DNA of 61,322 nucleotides from Lentimicrobiaceae bacterium (GTDB taxonomy: Bacteria; Bacteroidota; Bacteroidia; Bacteroidales; JALOCA01): positions 1-61,322 of the forward strand of contig JALOCA010000020.1 of NCBI GenBank assembly GCA_023227965.1, given 5' to 3'. Shown in pieces: positions 27,400-36,897 of this stretch; position 1 is the first letter of the stretch; each line of letters opens with the position of its first letter. A model generated the notes under the pieces. The model was not told the origin of the DNA. It ran no database searches and worked only from the letters and a program-made list of their open reading frames with translations. The position numbers and the translations under genes are program-made.

Positions 27400-28826
27400 A
27401 TGCCACAATATATTTATATAGTACTTTTTATTGTTTTTTTAACTCTTTCTGTGGTCATGATTTTTCTATATTACAAAACAAAAAAATACCAACGTGTATT
27501 GCTTAATAAACAAGAATCAGAAATTAATAAATTTAAACAACAATTTCAGCGATTTAACCAGGAACTCGAAAACAGGGTTACCGAACGTACCCGACAATTA
27601 GAGGAAGTTGTTAATAAAAGTAAAAAATTAGAGGTAGAATTAAAAAAAGCTTTAAAACGCACGGAAGATGCCAATTATCTAAAAAATGCTTTTCTATCCA
27701 ATATGAGCCACGAGATTCGTACCCCCCTCAACGGTATTATAGGGTTCGCCAGTTTACTCGAATCCGAGCTATCAATCAATGAAAATGTTGAGTTATTCGA
27801 TTATGCAAATGGCATTTCGCAAAGCGGCGAAAGGCTGCTGCACCTGCTTAATAATATTATTGATATCAGCAGAATAGAGGCCAACGATATGGACGTATCT
27901 CTAAAACCATACAACATAAACGATATTCTGAAAGATGTTGCTGAACTTTTTATTTTTAAGTCCAATGAAAAAGGATTAAAATTTAATTTACAAACACAGG
28001 AAATACCTCTTGCAATAACCGACAATAATAGTATTTCCAAGATATTTACAGATATCATTGACAACTCTCTTAAATATACAGAAAAAGGATACATTAACGT
28101 TTCTACTAATTATAATGAACAAACGAATGAAATTTGTATAAAAATAAAAGATACAGGAATCGGTATTGATTCTGCATACTTACCTAATATTTTTGATGCA
28201 TTCCGACAGGAAAGCCTTGGGTATTCAAGAGCCTATCAGGGTGCAGGTTTGGGTTTGCCTTTAGCCAAACGTTTGCTCGAACTCATGAAAGGAAGAATTG
28301 AAATTGAATCGGTAAAAGGATTAGGCACCACTGTTTATGTTTATCTTAACTCTTCTATTGAAAAAACTGTTTCTGAAGGACCCCCTAATGTTGTCCATAC
28401 ATATCTGCCGGCAAAACAGGACAAAAAAGTATTTATTGTAGAGGACGACCGCATGAATCGCCTCGTTCTTAAAAAAAGAAAGAAAACACGTATACCGAAA
28501 TTGTTATGGCTGTGGATGGAGAGGAAACCCTGGCTATCATTCAGGAAAATTACAATAAAGGTATTATTTTTGATGTTATGCTATTTGATATCAACCTACC
28601 TGCGCCCTGGGACGGAATAAAACTGATGAATGCCGTAAAAAACCAATGGAACGAATACAACGAAATCCCATTTATAGCACAAACCGCCTATGCTATGAGT
28701 GGCGATAGGGAACGACTGCTTGATGCTGGTTTCGATGATTATGTATCCAAACCCATTCAACAAAACAGATTATTGAAAATAATGAATTACCAAGTTAATT
28801 TGAAAAAAAAATTTACTAATTCATAA
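27400..28826 (+). pseudogene. Hybrid sensor histidine kinase with frameshift in its receiver domain
   Basis: The first frame (27400-28620) encodes an N-terminal membrane helix (~5-25), a coiled coil (~35-92), HisKA with H104 in NMSHEIRTPLNG, and an ATP-binding domain (IIDNSLKYTEKG, DTGIGID, GAGLGLPLAK). It then enters a receiver at IVEDDRMNRLVLKK. After the A7 run at 28471-28477 this frame becomes nonsense. The receiver continues in another frame (TEIVMAVDGEETL, LFDINLP, YVSKPIQ) to the stop at 28826. Restoring one base near the A-rich stretch would give an intact hybrid kinase of about 475 residues. Either a real frameshift or a homopolymer sequencing error explains this. The kinase core itself looks functional. 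It is marked pseudogene only because of the shift. Confidence 0.85.
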
Positions 28827-28836
28827 ACTGAATAGT

Positions 28837-30114
28837 ATGAATGAAAATATATTAAAATCAAGGGAAGAACTCGAAGCCGAAGTACATTCGCTAAGAGAAA
28901 GAATCGGGCAGATGGAAGATGCTTACATGCAATTTCGTAACGACATAGAAAAGGAATTAATACAAACAAAAGAGCAAGCAGAAACTGCTTATCATTCTAA
29001 TGCCGTATTTTTGTCAAACATGAGCCATGGTATCAGGGTTCCCATGAATGGAATCATCGGGATGATTGATGTAATTTTACAAACTGATCTCTCCGAAGAA
29101 CAAAAAGAATTTATGAATATCATAGCCAATTCGTCTGAAAACCTTTTAAATGTAATAGACGATATTCTTGATTATTCAAAAATGCAAACCGGGCAAATCA
29201 AACTTGAAGAAAAAACCATCCATCTGAAAAAAGAATGTAATGAGGTAATTGAATTGTTAAGCCCGAAAGCCAAAGGCAAAGGACTACAAATACAATGGCA
29301 ATGGAATTCCGATCTGCCTATTTATGTTCAGGCAGATGTTCATAAATTAAAACAAATACTTACTAATTTGATAAATAACGCAATAAAATATACAAAAGAA
29401 GGAACAATCACAATAGCTACCGAACTTATCACTTCCGATAATAATACCATATCCGTTAAGTTTTTAGTAGCTGATACTGGTGTGGGCATAGCAGAAAAAA
29501 CTAATCTGTTAATTAATAAAGCTTTTAATCTCCCTGGCATCAAAGCCGAATTTAGTGAAGACGGCATGGGACTGGGGCTTGCAATTTGTAAAACTCTGAC
29601 TAATTTTTTAAAAGGGATAATCGGCTTTGAAAGCACTTACGGAAAAGGTTCGTGTTTTTGGTTTGTATTACCTTTAAAAAAATCGGAGCCATTATTGTAC
29701 GACGAAGTGTCCAGTGCTACGAAAACTACCGAGTTTAATGCTAACTTAACCATTCTATTGGTTGAAGACAACAATCTAAACCAAAAATTTGCATGTGCAG
29801 CCCTTCGCAAGGCAGGACACACTGTGGATATAGCCGAAAATGGCAAAATAGCACTTAACAATTATTTTAATAAAAAATACGATCTGATTTTAATGGATAT
29901 ACAAATGCCCATTATGGATGGGATTGAAGCCACTACAAAAATCAGGGAATATGAAAAAAATAACCGGATTACCCCCGTTAAAATTGTCGCAGTTACAGCC
30001 TATGCCATGGAACGCGACAGAGAAAGGTGTATTAATGCAGGAATGGATGAATTTTTAAGCAAACCTTTTAAACCCAGAGACCTGTTAAAAATAATTGAAG
30101 ATTTAAATTATTAA
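28837..30114 (+). CDS. Soluble hybrid histidine kinase with altered H-box
   Basis: The 425-residue protein has a coiled coil (~5-52), a HisKA-like region, an ATP-binding domain (LTNLINNAIKYTKEG, VADTGVGIAE, DGMGLGLAICK) and a complete receiver (303-425, D354 in LMDIQMP, K409 in LSKPF). No membrane helix is present. The H-box reads SHGIRVP: H64 is kept, but the acidic residue at H+1 (usually E) is Gly and the usual Thr at H+4 is Val. These positions serve autophosphorylation and phosphatase chemistry, so the enzyme may be impaired or receive phosphate in trans. It ends the plus-strand block and sits 10 bp after the frameshifted kinase. Confidence 0.9.
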   Translation: MNENILKSREELEAEVHSLRERIGQMEDAYMQFRNDIEKELIQTKEQAETAYHSNAVFLSNMSHGIRVPMNGIIGMIDVILQTDLSEEQKEFMNIIANSSENLLNVIDDILDYSKMQTGQIKLEEKTIHLKKECNEVIELLSPKAKGKGLQIQWQWNSDLPIYVQADVHKLKQILTNLINNAIKYTKEGTITIATELITSDNNTISVKFLVADTGVGIAEKTNLLINKAFNLPGIKAEFSEDGMGLGLAICKTLTNFLKGIIGFESTYGKGSCFWFVLPLKKSEPLLYDEVSSATKTTEFNANLTILLVEDNNLNQKFACAALRKAGHTVDIAENGKIALNNYFNKKYDLILMDIQMPIMDGIEATTKIREYEKNNRITPVKIVAVTAYAMERDRERCINAGMDEFLSKPFKPRDLLKIIEDLNY

Positions 30115-30184
30115 TAGCCTGAGTTCGGCGTAAGGTTGTATCAAAAGTATAAACTTTAGTGGCTACCAATGCCTAATAGGCTTA

Positions 30185-31681
30185 TTACCACCGCGATTTC
30201 TTTCGGAATCTTAAAAATTCGTTATTTTCACAGCCATTGAACCCTCCATCACGGCAATGTCCTTTGCTGAAATTAAACTTTATTGCAAAATAAATATCCA
30301 TTCCGTAAAAATCATTCATATTAAAAAAACTCCCGAGCTTATCACTTCCCAAGGTAAGAAAACCAAGTCGTAAAGCAAGCCCTATACGGGGTTTGGAAAA
30401 TTCGTAAAGCGAAATAGGCAAAGAAGCCTCCAAATAACGTGATTCATAGCGAGGTGTTACCGAAATCTGGGAAGAACGATGCAAAGACGCTGCATTTAGC
30501 TGAAATCCATAATAAAGAGAGCTGTTCAGGTAATAATTTGCAGCCAAATGATAATCGAATTGTACACTTAACGCAGTAGGAAGAAATATTTTAAAGGAAT
30601 TTCCGCTTACTAATTGCGTCGGATTTCCGTAAAACCGATTACTGAACTCAATTAAGGTAGAGTCAATGTCTGTATAGTTTAAATCAGAAACTTCGTACCA
30701 ATTATGGCTTACGTTATCAAATGAAAGTGCTCTGGCGTTCTGTGTAAATTTAATACTGCCAATATCCACCAGCGACACCCCTAATCTATATTGGTAATCA
30801 ACATATTTTTGCGCACATAGGTTGCTGTAATGCCTATTGCTTATTTCTTTGAGTTTTTTTTCATAGGTAAATCCCAGGTCGAAACCCCACCCGCTTCCCC
30901 TAAAGAGGCCTCCGGGTCCCGGATATTCATTATTACCATAGTCCACTGGCAGAGAAAGCCCACCTTTAGCATTAAGGTTATAAATAAATATCGTATCTGC
31001 ATTGGGAACCATATAATCTATATTGTTTCCGGCAATATATCCCCCCGAATATCCAAATAATTTTTTAATTGTAATTCCGGCAGCCACATGATCCAGACGC
31101 TTTTCGTATACTGAATATGCGTACGAAACGCCTACTTCTCCCCACGCCATGGCAGCAAAGCCAAATTTTTTTGTATCGTTATACCGTACATTAAATTGTT
31201 CCGGGGCATCTAACTCTTCAAAAACAAATTTTGCCAGTTCATATGGAGCATTATGTGCCGAAACCCCTACCCTTACCCCGCTATAGATCGCAAAGGCATG
31301 CTTTCCGGAAACAACCATTGCCGATGGTCCCATCACACGTATATTTCCATAGGCACTTTTTAAATCCTTATTGTAATTATCGTAAACTATATCTCCGGTT
31401 TCTCCATGTTCCGGAAAGCTAGGGTTCGCTTGCAAAAACCGTGAAAATTTATATTCATTTTTGCTAAAATATACATAGTTGTTATCAGCAAAAGCACCTC
31501 CCGAAAGCAAATTAATATCAAAATATAATTTAGATGTTAACATGGACGAAGGATTTTGTATTACTCCGACCGAACCAGCGTAATTACTGTTTGTCATACC
31601 AAACATTTCTTGAGAACTACCCGAAGTTGTCAAGATAAACATAAGAAACACCGAAAGTAAAAACCTTAACAATTTATTCAA
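30185..31681 (-). CDS. DUF5723-like outer membrane beta-barrel protein
   Basis: The 498-residue protein has a signal peptide (hydrophobic ~5-20, ending SGSSQ). Its sequence is rich in alternating aromatic/polar strands and begins EMFGMTNSNYAGSVGVIQNP after cleavage. This matches the Bacteroidetes DUF5723 family (PorP/SprF-like outer membrane barrels of unknown function). Features include many Tyr/Asn/Gly residues and predicted strands to the C-terminus. It is transcribed against the polysaccharide block, so it is a separate unit and the two converge near 30115-30184. Confidence 0.75.
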   Translation of the reverse strand: MNKLLRFLLSVFLMFILTTSGSSQEMFGMTNSNYAGSVGVIQNPSSMLTSKLYFDINLLSGGAFADNNYVYFSKNEYKFSRFLQANPSFPEHGETGDIVYDNYNKDLKSAYGNIRVMGPSAMVVSGKHAFAIYSGVRVGVSAHNAPYELAKFVFEELDAPEQFNVRYNDTKKFGFAAMAWGEVGVSYAYSVYEKRLDHVAAGITIKKLFGYSGGYIAGNNIDYMVPNADTIFIYNLNAKGGLSLPVDYGNNEYPGPGGLFRGSGWGFDLGFTYEKKLKEISNRHYSNLCAQKYVDYQYRLGVSLVDIGSIKFTQNARALSFDNVSHNWYEVSDLNYTDIDSTLIEFSNRFYGNPTQLVSGNSFKIFLPTALSVQFDYHLAANYYLNSSLYYGFQLNAASLHRSSQISVTPRYESRYLEASLPISLYEFSKPRIGLALRLGFLTLGSDKLGSFFNMNDFYGMDIYFAIKFNFSKGHCRDGGFNGCENNEFLRFRKKSRW

Positions 31682-31740
31682 ATTTTATAGGTTAAAAACA
31701 ATAGAGCAATCGTTTTTGCCTTTAGCCTTATTGATTTAGG

Positions 31741-31748
31741 CAAATATA
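31741..31748 (-). promoter_or_regulatory. Candidate -7 element for the DUF5723-like gene
   Basis: On the minus strand this reads TATATTTG, a perfect TAnnTTTG. It lies 60 bp upstream of the start codon of the minus-strand gene ending at 30185. A clear -33 TTTG is not visible at the expected distance (a GTTTTT stretch is there instead). Confidence 0.45.
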
Positions 31749-31908
31749 GGTTTTTTATTAAAAACGCTACTTTTTTGATTTTTTTTTTTATTTTTTTTAA
31801 CTCACTGTTAATGAGAAAAAGTATTTCCTGTTGTTGGTAAATTAAGAAAACGAAAAACCTTTACAAGATAAATTTGTTACTTTAGCAGCTCTTAAATTTG
31901 TAAAAAAT

Positions 31909-32730
31909 ATGAACCAATCCTTCGTATTATGGATTTTGGCTTTTATAGTTACACTTGCTTCAGCAATTTTTCAACGAAAAACCGGACCAACACATCCTGT
32001 TTACGGAAAACAAATTATTGATGATAAAGAGATAAAATATAAATTAATCCGTGCATCGGACGATACAAAAGGTGCTTTCATTTTTCTGAAAGTTGCCGAT
32101 ACATCTATTAGTGGAGATATTTCATTCAAACGGTATAAAAGTAATGATGTTTGGTCGCAGGCAACCTTGCAGCGCACAAACGATAGCCTGGGATTCCGCC
32201 TACCGCCCCTGCCTGCTGCAGGTAAAATAACGTACATAATAAACCTGCACAAAAATGGAAACGATTACCAGCTCACCGATGCCCCTGTGGTGCTGCGATA
32301 TAAAGGGAGTGTGCCTGCCTTAATCCTTGTCCCGCACATTGTGTTGATGTTTCTTGCCATGTTATTTTCTTCCCGTGCAGGGCTGGAAGCCATCTTCAAA
32401 AGAAAAAAAACATTTATTTTCACCTTTTACACTACGCTTTTCCTGCTACTTGGAGGGTTTGCACTGGGTATGCTGGTGCAAAAATTTGCTTTTGGTGCAT
32501 ACTGGACGGGATTTCCATTTGGGTTCGATCTTACCGATAATAAGACTGCTATCGCTTTGGTTATTTGGATTATCACCCTTTTTATCGTGAAGAAAAAACC
32601 CAGAAACAGAAGATGGCCAATAATTGCCATGATAGTTCTGTTTTTGGTATATATGATTCCGCATAGCATGATGGGATCGGAAATTGATTATACCAAAAGT
32701 AAGGTAACCACAGAAAAACCTACTAACTAA
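31909..32730 (+). CDS. Conserved membrane protein of unknown function
   Basis: The 273-residue protein has an N-terminal helix (~6-22), then an extracytoplasmic domain (~25-130) with beta-rich content such as YGKQIIDDKEIKYKLIRAS. A cluster of four membrane helices (~132-250) and a charged C-terminal tail follow. The layout suggests a sensor or carrier with an outside domain. I recognise no named family. Two TAAATTTG boxes (31869-31876 and 31893-31900) lie directly upstream and could be the -7 element. It is 57 bp ahead of the carboxymuconolactone-decarboxylase-like gene. Confidence 0.8.
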   Translation: MNQSFVLWILAFIVTLASAIFQRKTGPTHPVYGKQIIDDKEIKYKLIRASDDTKGAFIFLKVADTSISGDISFKRYKSNDVWSQATLQRTNDSLGFRLPPLPAAGKITYIINLHKNGNDYQLTDAPVVLRYKGSVPALILVPHIVLMFLAMLFSSRAGLEAIFKRKKTFIFTFYTTLFLLLGGFALGMLVQKFAFGAYWTGFPFGFDLTDNKTAIALVIWIITLFIVKKKPRNRRWPIIAMIVLFLVYMIPHSMMGSEIDYTKSKVTTEKPTN

Positions 32731-32787
32731 ATAATACAAATGCTCATTTTTAATAAAAAGATACATTAACTTAATCAAAAAAAAATT

Positions 32788-33318
32788 ATGGCACTGATCA
32801 AATTAGTAGAAAAAGAAGAAGCTACTGGCAAAGTAGCCGAAATTTATGAAACCATGATGAACACCATGGGTTTTATTCCAAATGGTTTTAAAGTTTTTAG
32901 TGTAAGCGAAATGGTTTTAAACCAGCAGTTCAATAATCTTGGCTTTTTTTTCAAGCATCCTACCCTTGGAGGAAAACTATTGGCATTTATCCGCCTGCTG
33001 GTATCCGAAGAAGAAGAATGTGCTTATTGCGTTGGCATTAATGCAGGTATTTTGTTTCAATATGGCGTTTTACCCGAAATGATTGCAGAAATAAAAGCCG
33101 ACCCGACAAAAGTTCCCCTGGAAGAAAAAGATAAGGAAATGCTTCTTTTCGTTTTGAAAGTGGTTCGCAACTCTAATTCCATTGAACAAACTGACATAGA
33201 TAAGCTAAAAAACCTTGGCTGGAGCGATAAGGAAATTCTCGAAGCAACTTATCATGGCACCACGCAGATTGCAGCAGATAAAATCTTCAACGCGTTTAAG
33301 CTGGACCAGGATTTTTAA
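32788..33318 (+). CDS. Carboxymuconolactone decarboxylase/AhpD-like protein
   Basis: The 176-residue protein has the helical carboxymuconolactone decarboxylase fold with a CxxC pair C78-C81 (EECAYCVGINAG). In AhpD-type peroxidases the motif is CxxCxxxH; here the last position is Asn, so the proton-relay His is missing. It may be a thiol oxidoreductase with altered chemistry, or a structural relative. The start ATG follows an A-rich leader with no Shine-Dalgarno. A possible terminator hairpin lies 33 bp after the stop. Confidence 0.85.
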   Translation: MALIKLVEKEEATGKVAEIYETMMNTMGFIPNGFKVFSVSEMVLNQQFNNLGFFFKHPTLGGKLLAFIRLLVSEEEECAYCVGINAGILFQYGVLPEMIAEIKADPTKVPLEEKDKEMLLFVLKVVRNSNSIEQTDIDKLKNLGWSDKEILEATYHGTTQIAADKIFNAFKLDQDF

Positions 33319-33350
33319 TTGATTAATGGTTATTGACTATTTTTTATTGA

Positions 33351-33389
33351 GCAAAGCTATGCCAGCTAATGGCGTTTTGCTTTTATTTT
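33351..33389 (+). terminator. Possible rho-independent terminator
   Basis: GCAAA (33351-33355) can pair with TTTGC (33376-33380) and GCC (33361-33363) with GGC (33371-33373). TTTTATTTT follows. The stem is interrupted, so strength is uncertain. It lies after the carboxymuconolactone-decarboxylase-like gene. Confidence 0.4.
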
Positions 33390-33461
33390 CAATGATTAAT
33401 AACCATTAACCATTAAATATTAAACCTTAATAATTATTCATTAATAATTACCCGTTGGCTA

Positions 33462-34547
33462 ATGACTGTTGAAGAGATTCTTGAAAAAGATATATTTGAG
33501 AAAAACGACATTATAACTTTGCTTTCGCTCGACGAATCAGGAAGAAAATTGCTGTATAAAAAAGCTGCTGATGTAAAAGAAAAATATGTAGGGAAAAAAG
33601 TGTACTTCCGCGGGCTAATAGAGTACTCCAACATTTGCCGGAAAAACTGCTACTATTGCGGGGTAAGAGCTGGCAATCAAAGCGTGGAACGCTATCGGCT
33701 TACGGATGAAGAAGTGCTGGAAGCCGCAAAGTTTGCTTACGGCAATCGTTATGCTTCAATGGTAATACAAAGTGGCGAACGCAGCGACAGTGAATTTACT
33801 GCTACGATTACCCGTTTGCTGAAAAAAATAAAGTCCACCTATGAAGGAAAGATAGGCATTACGCTTTCGATGGGCGAACAGACTGAAGAAATATATAAAG
33901 AATGGTTTGAAGCAGGTGCACATCGCTATCTGCTCCGCATAGAGACTTCCTCGACCAGTTTGTATAACAAATTACATCCGCAGGACTCTCATCATGATTA
34001 TTACCAGCGACTGGAAGCTCTGCGAATGTTAAAAAAATGCGGTTATCAGGTGGGCACAGGAGTAATGATAGGGCTGCCGTTTCAAACGGTGGAAGATCTT
34101 GCCGATGATTTGCTCTTTTTTAAAGACCTGGATGTAGATATGGTAGGAATGGGACCATATATTGAACACGAAAAAACACCGCTTTATCAGTATAAGGAAA
34201 AGCTTTTACCACAAGTGGAACGTTTTAATCTATCGTTGAAGATGGTGGCGTTGCTACGTATAATGATGAAAGATATTAATATTGCCAGCACCACTGCCAT
34301 GCAGACGATAGACCCTCAGGGGCGTGAAAAAACCATCATGGTGGGGGCAAATGTTATTATGCCTAACCTCACCCCTGTAAAATACCGCGAAAATTATCTT
34401 TTGTATGAAAATAAACCCTGTATTGATGAAGAAGCCGACGAATGCCGTTCGTGCCTCGAAGCCCGCATTCGTATAGCCGGAGGCGAAATAGGTTACGACG
34501 AATGGGGCGACTCCCGCCACTTTGCTCAAAGAAATGTAAAGAAATAA
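33462..34547 (+). CDS. hydE: [FeFe]-hydrogenase H-cluster radical SAM maturase HydE
   Basis: The 361-residue radical SAM protein has the cluster motif C59-xxx-C63-xx-C66 (NICRKNCYYCGVR). This context is typical of HydE, which helps build the organic bridge of the H-cluster. Supporting features are IQSGERSD, MGEQTEEIYKEWFEAGAHRY and RIETSSTSLYNKLHP. A C-terminal Cys-rich stretch (CIDEEADECRSC) could hold an accessory cluster. HydF, HydG and hydrogenase genes are not in the window, so hydE stands alone here. HydE is preferred over PylB/BioB because of the GERSD and ETSSxxLYxKLHP blocks. The start ATG is 10 bp after an in-frame stop. Confidence 0.88.
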   Translation: MTVEEILEKDIFEKNDIITLLSLDESGRKLLYKKAADVKEKYVGKKVYFRGLIEYSNICRKNCYYCGVRAGNQSVERYRLTDEEVLEAAKFAYGNRYASMVIQSGERSDSEFTATITRLLKKIKSTYEGKIGITLSMGEQTEEIYKEWFEAGAHRYLLRIETSSTSLYNKLHPQDSHHDYYQRLEALRMLKKCGYQVGTGVMIGLPFQTVEDLADDLLFFKDLDVDMVGMGPYIEHEKTPLYQYKEKLLPQVERFNLSLKMVALLRIMMKDINIASTTAMQTIDPQGREKTIMVGANVIMPNLTPVKYRENYLLYENKPCIDEEADECRSCLEARIRIAGGEIGYDEWGDSRHFAQRNVKK

Positions 34548-34818
34548 TTGTATCGTTCGGAAGATGACAAGCAGTTAAAGTAATAACGAAAAAACTGTAA
34601 ACCATCCTCAGAAATAGCACAAACTGTCTCGCCCTGAAATAGGTTTATAAAAAGATTATGGTAAGTTTACTGAAAGATATATATTTTCATCCGAAAATAA
34701 TTTGTTATTAAGATGCCGGATGGAGCTCGCATGTTATTATTTTCATGCAGGTTTGTGTTTTTATATAAACATGCTCGGCTCATAACTTTTTATTTTTTTA
34801 TTGCTCTAAGCTCCCAAC

Positions 34819-35030
34819 TCACAGCTGTTTTACCACCTTACACGTCCCTATCGTTTCACCGTTCCTTACCAAGCGTACCAGGTACATCCCAGGCAAAATG
34901 TAACATGCTGAAATATATCATATATGGTTCTATGCTCTTAACCCGCAAACTCAGGTTAATAGTTGTAGCTCTTTATAAATATCCGGCAAATTAATTATTC
35001 GGAAAGTTTAATTCTGGCATATGCCAAAAT
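34819..35030 (-). pseudogene. Decayed T9SS C-terminal sorting domain remnant
   Basis: Read on the minus strand, the last part encodes ILPGMYLVRLVRNGETIG then KVVKQL and a stop (TGA at 34819-34821). This is the typical end of a T9SS sorting domain. Upstream pieces (LSLRVKSIEPYMI and YKELQLLT) fit the same domain but lie in other frames with stops between. This is the tail of a lost secreted-protein gene. The rest of the 34548-35037 gap shows nothing else I can support. Confidence 0.6.
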
Positions 35031-35037
35031 ACAATTC

Positions 35038-35601
35038 TTATTTCATGGCATCAGCAGGAATGGACATGTCTTGCGAAATATGAGTGTATGTTCTGGAATT
35101 TTTCCAGTCATTTTCGTAAATACTCAGAATGTTTGGTATAAACTCTACTTTAAGTTCCTGGTTACGGGCTTCAATTTTAGCATCGGGTGTAACAACGGGT
35201 TTTTTAGATTTTATCAGGGCGGCAGCTTTTGCAAACAATTCATGTTTGGCGGAAATAGCAGTTAGTTTTGGATTGTTTCTCCAAAAACCTATTACCATAT
35301 CAACGGTTACTATGTATGTATCACCGGCTTTAAGGTCGGCAGTAACAAAATCTTTAGTTTCAGACGATGCCCAGAAAAGTTGCTTGCCGGGGTCGCATTC
35401 ATAGCGCATGTAATTATTTTTTCCAAAAAAACCAATGTACTTGTCCTGATGGAAATAATCGAAAGTGCAGGATTTTTTCTTCAAGCTTACGAAGTAAATA
35501 ACGGCTTTGCCATTAGCGGGTGGTTGAAAACCTTGTCCGAATACAGGGAAAAACCCCGGAAGAATTACCATTGTAATAATACAGAAGAGCTTCGTTTTCA
35601 T
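35038..35601 (-). CDS. Secreted protein of unknown function, DUF2846-like
   Basis: The 187-residue protein starts with a signal peptide (MKTKLFCIITMVILPGFFPV, cleavage after FGQ). The mature part contains a beta-sandwich-like segment with YFVSLKKKS, DYFHQDKYIGFFGKNNYM and GDTYIVTVDMVIGFW, resembling the DUF2846 pattern of bacterial exported proteins. A longer in-frame start at 35748 would precede the signal peptide with 49 unrelated residues, so 35601 is preferred. Family assignment is tentative. Confidence 0.7.
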   Translation of the reverse strand: MKTKLFCIITMVILPGFFPVFGQGFQPPANGKAVIYFVSLKKKSCTFDYFHQDKYIGFFGKNNYMRYECDPGKQLFWASSETKDFVTADLKAGDTYIVTVDMVIGFWRNNPKLTAISAKHELFAKAAALIKSKKPVVTPDAKIEARNQELKVEFIPNILSIYENDWKNSRTYTHISQDMSIPADAMK

Positions 35602-35790
35602 ATTTTGATATGATTTTTTTAATGACTTGTAAAAATAACAATTATTGTGTTTGATACAACTATATTTTTTAATAGAATTTTCTAAATTTGTCGTACTGGA
35701 AAACTTTCCTTCACAATGTTGTCGGGAGGTTTTTAAAGTACAGAACACCGGGTATTTAATTTGATGTATTGTTAATCAATAAATTATAAA

Positions 35791-36825
35791 ATGACTATTG
35801 GAATATGCGGATGCGGGAAAATGGGAACCAATATTTTCCAATATCTTTCTGGATTTAATTTTACCCTTATCTGGCTTTGCAAAACGGAAACTGCAGCTCA
35901 AAACCAGCAAAATCTGTTTCTGAAACGCTTGCAGCGTCAGCTTCGTAACGGACTTTTGTCAGAAATTGATTTTACCCGTCAGATAAAAGATAGTTTTTTT
36001 ACACATTTACCTGCAAATCTATCTAATTGTGATTTAGTTATTGAAACTATCACCGAAAATGTAGAAACCAAACAGGAACTCTTCCATCGTTTGGATACCA
36101 TCTGCCCTGCAAAATGTATCCTTACCTCAAATTCGTCTTCCATACTTCCTTCCCGGCTTTTCCCTTCTGCTGAAAGAACCGCAAATTTTGCCGGACTGCA
36201 TTTCTTTTACCCGGTAGCGCTGAAAAATATAACAGAACTAATTATTACCCCGCACACTTCGGAATCTGCCATTGGATTCCTGAAACAATTTCTTGTTGAA
36301 ATTAATCGTTTTCATCTTTTACAAAATGAACAGAATGCATTTTTGCTCAACCGTATCCTTCTTGATGTTCAGAATGAAGCCTGTAAAATCCTAATAGAAG
36401 AGAAAATTTCTCCGGCAGTTATTGATTCAATAACGAAAGAAACTCTTTTCCCAATGGGATTATTCGCTTTTTTTGATAATGTGGGGATAGATGTCATGCT
36501 TTTTTCGGTAAAAAACTATAGCAAAGAGTTTTACGGTGGTGAAAGTACATACCTTCCGCTAATCAGTTGTTTACATGAAAAATTTGTGCAGGGATATTTG
36601 GGAATCAAAACCCAGCATGGTTTTTTCGACTATAGCAATGCACAACCCGGCGAATCAACAGGCAGCTTATACGTCAGCCCCCGGAAAAGAAAAGCATTTG
36701 CAGCAAGACTCATCAATACATGGAGAACATCGGTACGTAATGCACTTGATAAGGAAAATATTACAAAAAAAGATTTGCAATTTGCCCTTGCCGAATATTT
36801 TGGAGAGGATATTTCTCTTTTTTGA
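35791..36825 (+). CDS. 3-hydroxyacyl-CoA dehydrogenase family protein
   Basis: The 344-residue protein has an N-terminal Rossmann NAD-binding motif (IGICGCGKMGTNI). It continues with DLVIETITENVETKQELF, SNSSSILPS (catalytic Ser region) and FAGLHFFYPVALKN with the catalytic His. A C-terminal 3HCDH dimerisation domain follows. It likely oxidises a 3-hydroxyacyl-CoA in fatty acid or butyrate-type metabolism. The segment after ~300 looks like a shortened second C-terminal repeat. It ends 72 bp before aroC. Confidence 0.84.
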   Translation: MTIGICGCGKMGTNIFQYLSGFNFTLIWLCKTETAAQNQQNLFLKRLQRQLRNGLLSEIDFTRQIKDSFFTHLPANLSNCDLVIETITENVETKQELFHRLDTICPAKCILTSNSSSILPSRLFPSAERTANFAGLHFFYPVALKNITELIITPHTSESAIGFLKQFLVEINRFHLLQNEQNAFLLNRILLDVQNEACKILIEEKISPAVIDSITKETLFPMGLFAFFDNVGIDVMLFSVKNYSKEFYGGESTYLPLISCLHEKFVQGYLGIKTQHGFFDYSNAQPGESTGSLYVSPRKRKAFAARLINTWRTSVRNALDKENITKKDLQFALAEYFGEDISLF

Positions 36826-36885
36826 GATAGATTGCCAGGTAACAAATAACAAACGCAAAAGGATAATAAAACTAATCGGAAATAC

Positions 36886-36893
36886 TACATTTG
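36886..36893 (+). promoter_or_regulatory. -7 promoter element of aroC, implying a leaderless transcript
   Basis: TACATTTG matches the -7 consensus exactly and ends only 4 nt before the aroC ATG (36898). Transcription starting about 5-8 nt downstream would begin at or inside the start codon. No clear -33 element is visible. Confidence 0.5.
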
Positions 36894-36897
36894 CACT

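Noticed and set aside
28468..28490. Programmed -1 frameshift in the hybrid kinase
   Set aside because: The A-run is present but the in-frame heptamer reads A-AAA-AGA, which does not fit the usual A-AAA-AAG rule; no downstream stimulator was evident.
34713..34994. Plus-strand 93-codon frame after hydE
   Set aside because: It is antisense to the T9SS domain remnant and shows no protein-like pattern.
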